Shown here piece by piece: positions 16,619 to 24,781 of a DNA stretch of 64,000 bases. Numbering within the stretch: the first letter of the stretch is position 1; each line of letters begins with the position of its first letter. The notes beneath the pieces were generated by a model. It searched no databases. It was not told where the DNA came from and worked only from the letters and a program-made list of their open reading frames with translations. The position numbers and the translations under genes are program-made. Source of the stretch: Neobacillus niacini (GTDB lineage: Bacteria > Bacillota > Bacilli > Bacillales > Cytobacillaceae); contig NZ_BAWM01000016.1 of assembly GCF_000759675.1 (NCBI RefSeq), positions 87,801 to 151,800 of the forward strand, written 5' to 3'.

Positions 16619-18850
16619 ATGTTAATAAAAAGAAATTTATCTAGGTTTTTGTTAATCCTTATTGTTGGGATATTTGTCCTTTTTCAGATAATAGATATTT
16701 TACTTCCAGCCCTCTTTCATTCTATTAATATAATGAGTTATATCACCCTGTTTGTTTCTTTTGCTGCCGTCGGTTTCTTGATTTACATATTTAAAGAATT
16801 TGATAAGAAAGCCGAAGAAATTACTAGAAATCAGCAGAAAATGAAAAATATTTTTGATACTCTTGATGTTGCCATATGGTCACATGATTTAAAGACTGAC
16901 ACTTTATTAATTACTCCTGGAATTGAAAAATTATATGGCTACAAGCTAGAGAATTTCTATGAAGATACGAACCTTTGGAAAGAAGTTATTTATCCAGAAG
17001 ATCTGTATGTTTTAGAGGATAGGGCAAAGAAACTCGCAATTGGTGAAACAGTCACTAGCCAATATCGAATTATTCGACCAGATGGTGAAGTTCGCTGGAT
17101 TCAGGATAGAGGGATTCCGACCTATGACCAAAAAGGAGATTTTGTTGATTTTAATAGTGTGTTGTTCGATATTACAGACCGGAAAGAAAGTGAAGGACTC
17201 TATCAGAGTTTAGTAGAAATGTCACCTGATATAATTGCTGTAGTTTATGATGGGAAAATTGAATATATTAATGAAGCAGGCTATAAATTAATTGGAGCCG
17301 AAAGTCTGGAGCAAGTGATTGGGCAATCAGCTAAGAATTTTGTCCCTTCTCAAATTACGAATTTAATTAAAAATAAAGTTTTCTCTTCAGATAAAATGGA
17401 AAACGAGAGATATAGGTTTGAATTCCAGGTTAAGCGAATAGATGGTGAAAGTATTGATGTGGAGATGGCAGCCAGGTCCATTCTTTACGAAGGTCGATTT
17501 GCAGTTCAAGTAGTGGGCAGAGATATTACCCAACGAAAGAAATCGGAACAAACGATAAAATTCATGGCTTATTATGATGCATTAACGGGTTTGCCAAATC
17601 GAAATCAGTTTAGAAACCATCTTAATAAAGTTTTACACCAACAACTGAATAAAATGCACGCGGTGATGTTCTTAGATTTAGATCGCTTTAAAATCATTAA
17701 TGATACAAAGGGTCATTCCGTAGGCGATATTATTCTCCGAAAGGTTGCAGGTCGCTTAGAGAAAGCAGTTCAAAATGAAGGACTAGTATCCCGTCAGGGC
17801 GGCGATGAATTTATTATCATCCTTGAAGATGTTGACAAAGAAAATGCTTCACAAGTAGCTAAACGAATTCTTTATGAATTTTCAAACCCATTTGAAGTGA
17901 ATAATGAAGAGTTTTATGTAACACCAAGTATCGGTATTAGTATTTATCCAACAGATGGAAGCGATGAAGAAACACTTATTAAAAATGCTGATACCGCCAT
18001 GTACCAAGCAAAAGATTGTGGGAAAAATAATTATCAATTTTACTCAATAATCTCGGGTGGTATCTCGACTTGGAAAATGAAGTTAGAGAATTGGTTAAGA
18101 AGAGCAATGGAGCATAATCAAATGACTCTTCACTATCAACCTCAGCTTGATTTAGGTACTGGTAAAATTGTTGGGGTCGAAGCATTAATCCGTTGGAACC
18201 ATCCAGAATATGGATATATTGCACCCTCTGAATTTATTCCATTAGCTGAAGAAACGGGACTCATTATTCCGCTGGGCAAATGGATTTTACGAGAGGCATG
18301 TGAACGGAGGAAAGCATGGAAGGATGCTGGATTCAGTGATTTTCCTATAGCTGTAAATATTTCTGTGCGTCAATTTCAGGATGAGCATATCATTCAATTC
18401 ATTTCGGGCATGCTTGAGGAAGTTGGATTAGAGGCAAATTATCTGGAACTCGAAATTAATGAAAGTCTAATGCAAAATCTAGAGAACTCTACCATCATTT
18501 TGAATCAATTAAAGAGTCTAGGCGTTCTGTTAACGGTAGATGATTTTGGAACAGGCTACTCCTCATTAAGTTATTTAAAACACCTTCCAATTGATAAAAT
18601 TAAGATTGATAAATCCTTTGTCGACGATATTATCTATCATTCTAATCAAGGAATGATGGTGAAAACAATTATTGATATGGGCATGAATTTAAAATTCACT
18701 GTCATTGCTGAAGGAATCGAAACGGAAGAACAAGTTAAGTTTCTGACACGGAATGCATGTCAAATCGGACAAGGCTATTACTATAGCAAACCATTAACTG
18801 CTGAGAAACTGGAAGAATTTTTAGTAAAAGGGAATAATCCTATGGTATAG
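16619..18850 (+). CDS. Membrane PAS-PAS-GGDEF-EAL cyclic-di-GMP signalling protein
   Basis: Multidomain protein of 743 residues. Two membrane helices (about residues 8-30 and 38-58) precede a coiled region, two PAS domains (about 75-185 and 190-305), a GGDEF diguanylate cyclase domain with the intact motif GGDEF at residues 394-398, and an EAL phosphodiesterase domain with intact EALIRWNHP (Glu521) and DDFGTGYSSL. Both active-site signatures are canonical, so the protein could make or degrade c-di-GMP depending on PAS input. No RxxD inhibitory site is seen just before GGDEF. ATG after GGGGGAC. Single-gene unit. Confidence 0.94.
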   Translation: MLIKRNLSRFLLILIVGIFVLFQIIDILLPALFHSINIMSYITLFVSFAAVGFLIYIFKEFDKKAEEITRNQQKMKNIFDTLDVAIWSHDLKTDTLLITPGIEKLYGYKLENFYEDTNLWKEVIYPEDLYVLEDRAKKLAIGETVTSQYRIIRPDGEVRWIQDRGIPTYDQKGDFVDFNSVLFDITDRKESEGLYQSLVEMSPDIIAVVYDGKIEYINEAGYKLIGAESLEQVIGQSAKNFVPSQITNLIKNKVFSSDKMENERYRFEFQVKRIDGESIDVEMAARSILYEGRFAVQVVGRDITQRKKSEQTIKFMAYYDALTGLPNRNQFRNHLNKVLHQQLNKMHAVMFLDLDRFKIINDTKGHSVGDIILRKVAGRLEKAVQNEGLVSRQGGDEFIIILEDVDKENASQVAKRILYEFSNPFEVNNEEFYVTPSIGISIYPTDGSDEETLIKNADTAMYQAKDCGKNNYQFYSIISGGISTWKMKLENWLRRAMEHNQMTLHYQPQLDLGTGKIVGVEALIRWNHPEYGYIAPSEFIPLAEETGLIIPLGKWILREACERRKAWKDAGFSDFPIAVNISVRQFQDEHIIQFISGMLEEVGLEANYLELEINESLMQNLENSTIILNQLKSLGVLLTVDDFGTGYSSLSYLKHLPIDKIKIDKSFVDDIIYHSNQGMMVKTIIDMGMNLKFTVIAEGIETEEQVKFLTRNACQIGQGYYYSKPLTAEKLEEFLVKGNNPMV

Positions 18851-18879
18851 GATATGGGTGGATTACTCAGCCTCTTTTT

Positions 18880-18907
18880 GCGAAAAAAGGACCTTCCATT
18901 GAAGGTC
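18880..18907 (-). terminator. Terminator of the minus-strand Pro/Tyr-rich gene
   Basis: Read on the minus strand, GACCTTC-N4-GAAGGTC is followed by CTTTTTT, just after the stop codon of the gene at 18910-19299. Confidence 0.65.
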
Positions 18908-18909
18908 TG

Positions 18910-19299
18910 TTAGTTTCCCCATTTCATGTGTACAGTTAATGTACAGCAGGACATGGGACTGCTTGGATCAGGCGGGGTTGTAAGATCGAAGGTTACACCT
19001 GTTGGTGTATATTTCGTATTCACAGGTACTTTTAGTCCAATCGATTTAATTAACCTATCTACTTCTGTTTTGTTTCCCTGCTGTGCTGCTGCCATTAACT
19101 TAACGTCAAAATTCGGATTTCCTAATCGGTCCAACAGTTTACTACCTTGATCCATTAATAACCGGTAGGATTTAATGGACTTCGTGAAAATATTTACATC
19201 CACAGGCGGATACTGCCTGGCTATATGGGGATAAAACTGATAACCAGGGTAAGCGTGGGGCTGTGGATATTGTGGATAAGGATAGTGGTAATAGTACAT
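18910..19299 (-). CDS. Small protein with Pro/Tyr-rich N-terminus, function unknown
   Basis: A 129-residue protein. The start at 19299 is chosen because GGAAGGAGCG lies 7-8 bases upstream; the longer open frame to 19410 has no ribosome site. The first 30 residues are rich in Tyr, Pro and His (MYYYHYPYPQYPQPHAYPGY), a composition seen in spore-coat and surface proteins of bacilli. The remainder is a compact helical and beta segment ending CCTLTVHMKWGN, with a Cys pair near the C-terminus. No signal peptide or membrane helix. I do not recognise the family; a spore-coat role is only suggested by composition. Confidence 0.6.
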   Translation of the reverse strand: MYYYHYPYPQYPQPHAYPGYQFYPHIARQYPPVDVNIFTKSIKSYRLLMDQGSKLLDRLGNPNFDVKLMAAAQQGNKTEVDRLIKSIGLKVPVNTKYTPTGVTFDLTTPPDPSSPMSCCTLTVHMKWGN

Positions 19300-19375
19300 C
19301 AAAACGCTCCTTCCGTAGTAAAAACACAAGGCATTATACGGTATGACAGTTGGACTTTTTTGGTTACACGAAAAG

Positions 19376-19405
19376 GCGCATGGACAGAAATCCATGCGCA
19401 CTTTT
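19376..19405. terminator. Hairpin terminator downstream of DUF4097 gene
   Basis: A stem GCGCATGGA with complement TCCATGCGC and a 6-base loop has T-rich flanks in both directions (CTTTTTG on plus, CCTTTTCG on minus). It lies directly after the minus-strand stop at 19410. Confidence 0.7.
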
Positions 19406-19409
19406 TGCA

Positions 19410-20258
19410 TTAGAATATTTTAACGTTTCCACTTGATACGGTGACATTTATATTATTCTTCCCGGAACCATGGGTTCCTTTTATAATTGTATTATCCGTC
19501 CCGCTACTGGTTAAGGGGAAATCGCTCGAAATATTTCCACTGCTCACTTTGCCATTTAAGTTGAAATCGGCGTTATCAGGCAAATCAAGATTTACATTTC
19601 CAGAGCTTAGGTCAATATCAATTGAATCATTAAGTTTATCCATTTGCACAGAGAGCCTTCCAGATGAAACATCTGCATTAAGTGCTCCAGTAAAGTGGTT
19701 AATATCTAGGTTTCCTGAGCTAAGATCAAAAGTACCTGTTTTAGTGAGTAAAGTATCAATTTTTACATTACCGGAAGATCCATCATGGGCAAATTCATTC
19801 ACTTCTAAATGATCAATGTTTACATTTCCAGAACCAATATCTAAAGAAAAGTCATTTAATTTCATTGATTGCCCAGAGAAATTCAAGGTCCCTGATCCAA
19901 TCTGTATATTCATATTACGATTGAAATCTTCAGGAATATATATTTTTAGCTGTCTTTTCTCAGAGAATGAGAACCAATTAAACATTTTTCTTTTCGTTTC
20001 AACTATTAAACTGTTACCTGTTTCTTTAACGATTATTGAGCCTTTGCCTGTTAAAACCGCTTCAACATCATCTCGGTCTTCTGGAATAATCGTCGTTTTG
20101 ACTCCCCCCACGTTAATGTCAATGGATTCAATGTCATTGGATAGTGCTGCTCTTCCTTCCTTGCTTCCTCCAAACGCAAATCCATCAAACTGGAAAGACT
20201 GATTAAATACAATATATAATCCTGTGATAATAACTAGGAAAATCACAATCCTCTTCAT
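19410..20258 (-). CDS. DUF4097 family beta-repeat protein with N-terminal membrane anchor
   Basis: A 282-residue protein with one N-terminal hydrophobic segment (IVIFLVIITGLYIVF) that anchors it outside the membrane or acts as signal. The rest is a series of short beta-strand repeats centred on SSGN, SGNV and GSGN motifs (for example DIGSGNVNIDHLEV and DLSSGNVNLDLPD), the hallmark of the DUF4097 right-handed beta-helix-like fold. Relatives such as LiaG belong to cell-envelope stress loci in bacilli. No obvious partner genes here. ATG start. Role unknown. Confidence 0.85.
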   Translation of the reverse strand: MKRIVIFLVIITGLYIVFNQSFQFDGFAFGGSKEGRAALSNDIESIDINVGGVKTTIIPEDRDDVEAVLTGKGSIIVKETGNSLIVETKRKMFNWFSFSEKRQLKIYIPEDFNRNMNIQIGSGTLNFSGQSMKLNDFSLDIGSGNVNIDHLEVNEFAHDGSSGNVKIDTLLTKTGTFDLSSGNLDINHFTGALNADVSSGRLSVQMDKLNDSIDIDLSSGNVNLDLPDNADFNLNGKVSSGNISSDFPLTSSGTDNTIIKGTHGSGKNNINVTVSSGNVKIF

Positions 20259-20374
20259 AAAAATCCCTGCCCTTCATTTCTTATAGCTTAATAATAAAGG
20301 ATTCCTTGTAAACTACCAATGAACCTGAGATTTAATTATTTCTAAGACTTGAGACGTATTAAGACAGGAAAAAA

Positions 20375-20400
20375 AAGAAGCAGTGTTTCTTCACTGCTTT
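20375..20400 (-). terminator. Terminator of the EamA transporter gene
   Basis: On the minus strand AAAGCAGTG-N6-CACTGCTTC is followed by an eight-T run. The stem overlaps the last bases of the gene. Confidence 0.75.
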
Positions 20401-21373
20401 AAACAGAGCTATAGGGTACTTTCTTTTTTTGTTTCGTTTGGCGTATGTATTCATCAATAGCGCCAGAACCAAGTAGTACGCCAGATAATATAAACACGAA
20501 CCCGATGATTTGAGAAAAAGAGATAACTTCTCCTAGAAAAATGACCGCGCTAATCATGGCGAAAAGTGGATTTAGATTGATGAAAATAGCAGCTTCGGTG
20601 ACGCCTACTTTCCCAATTGAATCGTTATACATCATATGACCAAAAGCAGTTCCAATAAGTGCTGAGGCAAAGAAAATTATCCAAACACTTACCGTGCCGT
20701 TAGAAATTTGACGGATTCCATTCGGTTCCTGAAACAAGCTAATAATAAAAAGAATACTAGAACCAATTAGCAGCATATATCCAGTCATCAATCGGGGATC
20801 TAAGGTTTTAGAAATTTTCTTTATCATCACAAAACTGATAGCTTGAGAAAGAATCGAAAGAAAAACATAGACATCTCCGATTGAGATATCACTTATGCCT
20901 CCATTCCCGACAACCACAATAAACGAGACGCCTAATAGACCCAGAATGATACCTGAAAATTGCAGGAACGAAACTCTGTTTCCTAAAAAGAAAAAGGCAA
21001 CAACGGTGGTTAACAAAGGACCCAGTCCTAAGATAAGTCCGCCGTTTGATGCAGAGGTTTTTGAAAGACCTATAGATAAAAAGTAGTGATGAAAGACGAC
21101 ATTAAAAAAGGTCGCAATTAGTATATAAATAAACTCTTTTTTTGTTGGAACTCTTACTTTCTTAATGAAGAACAGGACAATAAAGACACTAATGCCTGCA
21201 GTAAAAACTCTTAAGGATGTAATGGTTATCGGCGGGAATACATCAACAATAATCTTCAAGGCAATTACGTTTAGTCCCCAACTCATCATCACGAAAACTA
21301 ACAGAATATAAATCTGGTATTTTTGCGATTTTGACAAATGCTCCACTTCTTTCTTTTTCAAGGAATTATGCAT
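20399..21373 (-). CDS. EamA/DMT family transporter
   Basis: Drug/metabolite transporter superfamily protein with ten predicted membrane helices in two EamA repeats (first starting at IYILLVFVMMSWGLNVIALK, second with ISIGDVYVFLSILSQAISFV). The usual length is about 300 residues; here up to 324. The ATG at 21373 has only a weak ribosome site; a TTG at 21337 (sequence SKSQKYQ) with GTGGAG just upstream is an alternative start, giving 312 residues. Exports or imports small metabolites; substrate unknown. Divergent from the rhodanese gene. Confidence 0.88.
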   Translation of the reverse strand: MHNSLKKKEVEHLSKSQKYQIYILLVFVMMSWGLNVIALKIIVDVFPPITITSLRVFTAGISVFIVLFFIKKVRVPTKKEFIYILIATFFNVVFHHYFLSIGLSKTSASNGGLILGLGPLLTTVVAFFFLGNRVSFLQFSGIILGLLGVSFIVVVGNGGISDISIGDVYVFLSILSQAISFVMIKKISKTLDPRLMTGYMLLIGSSILFIISLFQEPNGIRQISNGTVSVWIIFFASALIGTAFGHMMYNDSIGKVGVTEAAIFINLNPLFAMISAVIFLGEVISFSQIIGFVFILSGVLLGSGAIDEYIRQTKQKKKVPYSSV

Positions 21374-21496
21374 TCTAAATCAAATGGTAATTTAATGTTA
21401 CTATTATACATCATTACTGTTGAAAATATATGGATGTTTTTTCGAATACCGAAATATAAAAAATTGTGATATTCTTTGTAAAGGAGGTGTGTGAGG

Positions 21497-21826
21497 TTGA
21501 CATACAAAAAAATTGAACCAAAAGAACTTCATAAAAGAATACAAGGAGAGGAAAAAGTAATTCTTCTTGATGTTCGAGCTGAAGAAAAATATAAAGAGTT
21601 TCATATCGAGGATCCTCAGGTGGAGAGCCTAAATATCCCCAAGACCGAAATTTTCGACCTTGAAGAAGGGTCTGTTCTTTTACAGCTATCGAAGGAACGT
21701 CCGGTTGTTGTTACCTGCACGACGGGAAACTCAGCGGAAAAGTGTGCAAAGATTCTCGACAGTCTAGGCTATCAAGTGGAAGTTTTAGAAGGTGGCCTCA
21801 CGGCTTGGAAGGAATTTAGAAATTAA
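21497..21826 (+). CDS. Rhodanese-like domain protein
   Basis: Single-domain rhodanese (sulfurtransferase fold) of 109 residues. It shows VILLDVRAEEKYKEFHI at the start and the active-site loop CTTGNSAEKCAKIL with the catalytic Cys after VVVT. It may carry persulfide sulfur. The TTG at 21497 is 9 bases after AAGGAGG; the in-frame GTG at 21491 is too close to the ribosome site. It is followed within 20 bases by a BASS-family transporter gene, so the two are probably co-transcribed. Confidence 0.88.
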   Translation: MTYKKIEPKELHKRIQGEEKVILLDVRAEEKYKEFHIEDPQVESLNIPKTEIFDLEEGSVLLQLSKERPVVVTCTTGNSAEKCAKILDSLGYQVEVLEGGLTAWKEFRN

Positions 21827-21843
21827 GCTTGGAGAGAAGCAGC

Positions 21844-22830
21844 ATGCTGTTAAAGCTAAATAAACATCTAGAAAAAATCATGCCTTTAATTACTCCTACA
21901 AGTGTTGTATTGGGTGTATTACTTTCTGTCTATCTAAAGGACTTTTCCTTTTTAATCCCTTGGATTTTTGCTTTTATGACATTTACGGGGAGCTTGAATT
22001 CAAATTTTAAATCTTTAGCAGATGTGGTCCGCCATCCACTTCCAATTCTTGCTGCAATGGTTTTATTACACATACTCATGCCAATCTGGGCTTGGGGTGT
22101 CGGGCATATTGCTTTTCCGGGAGATATTTTTACCATTACCGGCATTGTGTTAGGAATGGCAATACCTACTGGCGTAACCAGTTTTATTTGGGTTTCGATT
22201 TATAAAGGAAATATCCCGCTGACCTTATCACTTATCTTAATAGATACCATACTTTCTCCGTTAATCGTTCCTTATTGTTTATCTGTCTTAATAGGTGAAA
22301 AAATTGAAATGGACTTCTTGGGTATCATGCAAGGATTGGTTGGAATGATTGTACTTCCTTCTCTTCTTGGAATGTTGCTAAATCAATTTTTAAATGGGAA
22401 CCTGACGAAGAAATTGAGCACGAGTTTGGCCCCATTTTCAAAAATCAGTATCGGAATTGTTGTCATGCTAAACGGCGCTGTCATTGCTCCTTATTTAAAA
22501 AATATTAATTTAAAATTAATTAGTATCACACTCGTGGTCTTTTTTATCGCAGTCACGGGTTATGTATTTTCGTTTCTAATGGGTAAACTAATCAGAAGTG
22601 ACCGTGAAACTGTCGTTTCTTTGACCTTCTCGGGTGGAATGAGAAATATTAGTGCCGGTGCTGTTATTGCTGTCACTTATTTTCCCCCAGCGGTGGCAGT
22701 TCCAGTGGTTGTCGGCATGTTGTTCCAGCAAATATTGGCTTCTTTTACAGGATATTTTTTAGCCCATTATTATAACAAGAAAACGATATATTTAAAGCTT
22801 GAAGGTATTAACAAAAATGAAGGAATTTAA
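21844..22830 (+). CDS. Bile acid:sodium symporter (BASS) family transporter
   Basis: Membrane protein of about 328 residues with nine to ten helices, typical of the BASS/ACR3-like fold: GMAIPTGVTSFIWVSIYKGN and LTFSGGMRNISAGAVIAVTYF correspond to the two unwound-helix crossover regions. The ATG at 21844 is 7 bases after GGAGAG; an upstream in-frame TTG (21829) overlaps that site. Bacterial members move organic anions such as pantoate, keto acids or sulfur compounds. Pairing with a rhodanese hints at a sulfur-linked substrate, but this is only context. Confidence 0.88.
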   Translation: MLLKLNKHLEKIMPLITPTSVVLGVLLSVYLKDFSFLIPWIFAFMTFTGSLNSNFKSLADVVRHPLPILAAMVLLHILMPIWAWGVGHIAFPGDIFTITGIVLGMAIPTGVTSFIWVSIYKGNIPLTLSLILIDTILSPLIVPYCLSVLIGEKIEMDFLGIMQGLVGMIVLPSLLGMLLNQFLNGNLTKKLSTSLAPFSKISIGIVVMLNGAVIAPYLKNINLKLISITLVVFFIAVTGYVFSFLMGKLIRSDRETVVSLTFSGGMRNISAGAVIAVTYFPPAVAVPVVVGMLFQQILASFTGYFLAHYYNKKTIYLKLEGINKNEGI

Positions 22831-22836
22831 CACTTA

Positions 22837-22869
22837 AGGCACTTCAAATAGAAGTGTCTTTTTTTTTGA
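22837..22869 (+). terminator. Rho-independent terminator after BASS transporter
   Basis: Stem GGCACTTC-N5-GAAGTGTC followed by a nine-T tract. Confidence 0.85.
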
Positions 22870-22912
22870 GTGTTAAACTTTGATTTTGGGTAAAGTAAAT
22901 GGTGAAAATCGA

Positions 22913-22966
22913 TTGACATGAAACCAAAAGGTTTTATATAATGCAGAAAGTGAAACCAAATGGTTT
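22913..22966 (+). promoter_or_regulatory. Sigma-A promoter with two ArsR-type operators
   Basis: TTGACA (22913-22918), an 18-base spacer and TATAAT (22937-22942) form a near-consensus sigma-A promoter. Two copies of the palindrome AAACC-N4-GGTTT lie at 22921-22934 (inside the spacer) and 22953-22966 (downstream of the -10), 32 bp apart centre to centre, about three helical turns. The second gene of the operon encodes an ArsR-type repressor, so autoregulation is the obvious reading. Confidence 0.75.
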
Positions 22967-22995
22967 TATATTAAAAGATGAAAGTAGGAGATTTT

Positions 22996-23415
22996 TTGCA
23001 AAATACATTACAAGATATTAAACAAACAGTTGTCATTGACGCACCTATCCAAAAGGTATGGAATCAGGTTTCAACATCAGAAGGTATTGCAGCTTGGTTT
23101 ATGCCAAATGATTTCAAACCAGAAGTTGGATATGAATTTCATATACAATCTCCATTTGGTCCATCACCTTGTAAAGTGACTGAATTTGATCCTCCTAATA
23201 CTCTTTCGTTCACTTGGGATACGGATGGCTGGTTTTTATCCTTTTTCTTAAAAGAAGTTGATGGTAAAACAGAGTTCACGCTTATCCATGGCGGGTGGAA
23301 GCCAGCTGATGAAATTGTTGGAAAAGCAGGCGAAAAAGCTTCTGTTATCCGTGAACGCATGTCTTATGGCTGGACGGGCATTGTTGAAAAACTTCGTACG
23401 CTTTTGGAGAGCTAA
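22996..23415 (+). CDS. SRPBCC/AHSA1-type domain protein
   Basis: A START-like (Bet v1 fold) protein of 139 residues of the AHA1-domain group, with QTVVIDAPIQKVWNQVSTSE at the N-terminus, IAAWFMPNDF, the strand FTWDTDGWF and the C-terminal helix MSYGWTGIVEKLRTLL. The TTG at 22996 is chosen because GGAG at 22987-22990 is well placed; the in-frame ATG at 22978 has none. Proteins of this type bind small hydrophobic ligands and are often encoded with an ArsR repressor, as here: the next gene starts directly after the stop codon. Confidence 0.87.
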   Translation: MQNTLQDIKQTVVIDAPIQKVWNQVSTSEGIAAWFMPNDFKPEVGYEFHIQSPFGPSPCKVTEFDPPNTLSFTWDTDGWFLSFFLKEVDGKTEFTLIHGGWKPADEIVGKAGEKASVIRERMSYGWTGIVEKLRTLLES

Positions 23416-23781
23416 GTGTCTGCTTTAGCACATAAACATGATGTTTTTCAAGCAATCGCTGACCCCACCCGGAGAGAAGTACTAAGATTACTTGCGGAAA
23501 AAGAGCGCCCCATTTCAGAAATAACCGCTCATTTTCCAATGAGCAGAACAGCCATTGCCAAACATCTTCAAGTCCTTTCAGAAGCGGAATTGGTTAGTGG
23601 ACAAAAGGTAGGGAGAGAAAAGATTTACCGGCTGCACCCTGAGCCGCTAACAGAATTAAAGCAATGGCTTTCCTTCTACGAAAAATTCTGGGAAAATAAG
23701 CTTTCTATCCTTAAAAATATTGTTGAAAGTCCTGGAGATCATTCCATAGGAATCATAAAACAAGAAGACCGACAGAAATAA
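23416..23781 (+). CDS. ArsR family winged-helix repressor
   Basis: A 121-residue winged helix-turn-helix regulator (AIADPTRREVLRLLAEKERP, FPMSRTAIAKHLQVLSEAEL, then the wing GQKVGREKIYRL). It lacks the CxC metal-site motif of ArsR/SmtB metal sensors, so it belongs to the group linked to SRPBCC proteins. GTG start immediately after the preceding TAA, with GGAGAG inside the upstream gene, so translation is coupled. It probably binds the two AAACC-N4-GGTTT palindromes at the operon promoter. Confidence 0.9.
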   Translation: MSALAHKHDVFQAIADPTRREVLRLLAEKERPISEITAHFPMSRTAIAKHLQVLSEAELVSGQKVGREKIYRLHPEPLTELKQWLSFYEKFWENKLSILKNIVESPGDHSIGIIKQEDRQK

Positions 23782-23795
23782 TTGTCGGTCTTTTG
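23765..23795 (+). terminator. Terminator overlapping the 3' end of the ArsR gene
   Basis: AAGACCGACA (23765-23774) pairs with TGTCGGTCTT (23783-23792), followed by TT. The stem overlaps the stop codon region of the ArsR gene. Confidence 0.75.
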
Positions 23796-23830
23796 TTTAC
23801 CTAGGATCTTTATCTGACAATGCTGGAATG

Positions 23831-23892
23831 AATGAAGGACAGAACGAATGAAAGTAATTAGAGATTAGTCCTTCATAGCCAGGATGAAGGAC
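23831..23892. repeat. Dispersed GTCCTTCAT/ATGAAGGAC intergenic repeat
   Basis: The inverted pair GTCCTTCAT (23868-23876) and ATGAAGGAC (23884-23892), plus a further ATGAAGGAC copy just upstream (near 23831), recur at 53248-53272 in this window. They look like a short dispersed palindromic element with no coding content. Confidence 0.6.
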
Positions 23893-24013
23893 AAAACAAA
23901 TGAGGTAGTCATAGATTTGTCTTACATAGGCCGGGTAAAGTTTCATTTTTATCTAAAGTAATTAGACTATTGTGATAAGATATATCTATTACATTTATAG
24001 GAGAGAAGAAAAT

Positions 24014-24628
24014 ATGTGGGCTTTTATATTGGTCGTTCTGGTTCTATTTCTAATCCCAGGGCCTGCGGTTTTATTAACACTTACACAAACTGCGCGCGGG
24101 GGACTTAAGGCTGGAATAATTACCGGTGTCGGGATTGCTGTTGGTGATCTCCTTCATACGGTCGCAGCAGTCCTAGGACTTTCAGCCATCCTCATGACAT
24201 CAGCATTAGCCTTCGAAGTAATAAAATATTTAGGAGCGGCGTATTTAATTTACTTAGGAATAAAATCTTTTCTTGAAAAGACAAAGAAACAAGAAAAGCC
24301 CGTTAATAAAAAGGTAAATACAGCGATGTCGTTTCGCCAGGCACTGTTGATTGAATTGCTCAATCCAAAAACAGCGTTATTTTTCTTAGCGTTTCTGCCA
24401 CAATTTGTTGTGACAGATGGATCGCCAGTAGTCTTTCAACTATTAACCCTTGGTCTTATCTTCGTGTTAATGAGTATTATGTACACCTCACTGTTATCCT
24501 TTCTAGCAAGTTCATTGGGGAATAAACTATTTTCTAAAGAAAGCAAAATGTCCCGCTGGCAGGGTAAATTGGTCGGAACTATTTACATTGGTTTAGGTTT
24601 ACAATTAGTCTTTCAAAGTCAAAAATAA
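24014..24628 (+). CDS. LysE/RhtB family amino acid exporter
   Basis: A 204-residue membrane exporter of the LysE superfamily with six hydrophobic segments. It shows the conserved N-terminus FLIPGPAVLLTLTQTARGGLK (P-G-P motif), GIAVGDLLHTVAAVLG and LLIELLNPKTALFFLAFLPQF. The ATG at 24014 is 9 bases after AGGAGAG; the longer frame from 23972 has no ribosome site. Exports amino acids or related compounds; the exact substrate cannot be told. Monocistronic, with a terminator at 24633-24666. Confidence 0.92.
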   Translation: MWAFILVVLVLFLIPGPAVLLTLTQTARGGLKAGIITGVGIAVGDLLHTVAAVLGLSAILMTSALAFEVIKYLGAAYLIYLGIKSFLEKTKKQEKPVNKKVNTAMSFRQALLIELLNPKTALFFLAFLPQFVVTDGSPVVFQLLTLGLIFVLMSIMYTSLLSFLASSLGNKLFSKESKMSRWQGKLVGTIYIGLGLQLVFQSQK

Positions 24629-24632
24629 AAGT

Positions 24633-24666
24633 AAGCGGTACATTAAAAAGTGTGCCGCTATTTTAT
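24633..24666 (+). terminator. Terminator after LysE gene
   Basis: Stem AGCGGTACA/TGTGCCGCT with one wobble pair, followed by ATTTTATT. Confidence 0.7.
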
Positions 24667-24708
24667 TGACATTTTACAAGGATTTATGATATTTAATTAG
24701 TGTTGATG

Positions 24709-24735
24709 TTAGCACTCTTGAGCTGAGAGTGCTAA
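24709..24735 (+). promoter_or_regulatory. CIRCE operator (HrcA) upstream of htpG
   Basis: A perfect TTAGCACTC-N9-GAGTGCTAA at 24709-24735, the textbook CIRCE element bound by the heat-shock repressor HrcA. TTGACA at 24666-24671 lies upstream as a possible -35 hexamer; the -10 is less clear. The gene starts 46 bases downstream. Confidence 0.95.
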
Positions 24736-24781
24736 TGATTCGAAGAATCTATTAAATTAAAATGAGTGAGGAGAGGTTTCT

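Noticed and set aside
19225-20202. Plus-strand open frames opposite the DUF4097 and small-protein genes
   Set aside because: They are shadows created by the repetitive beta-strand coding sequence; no ribosome sites and no sensible composition.
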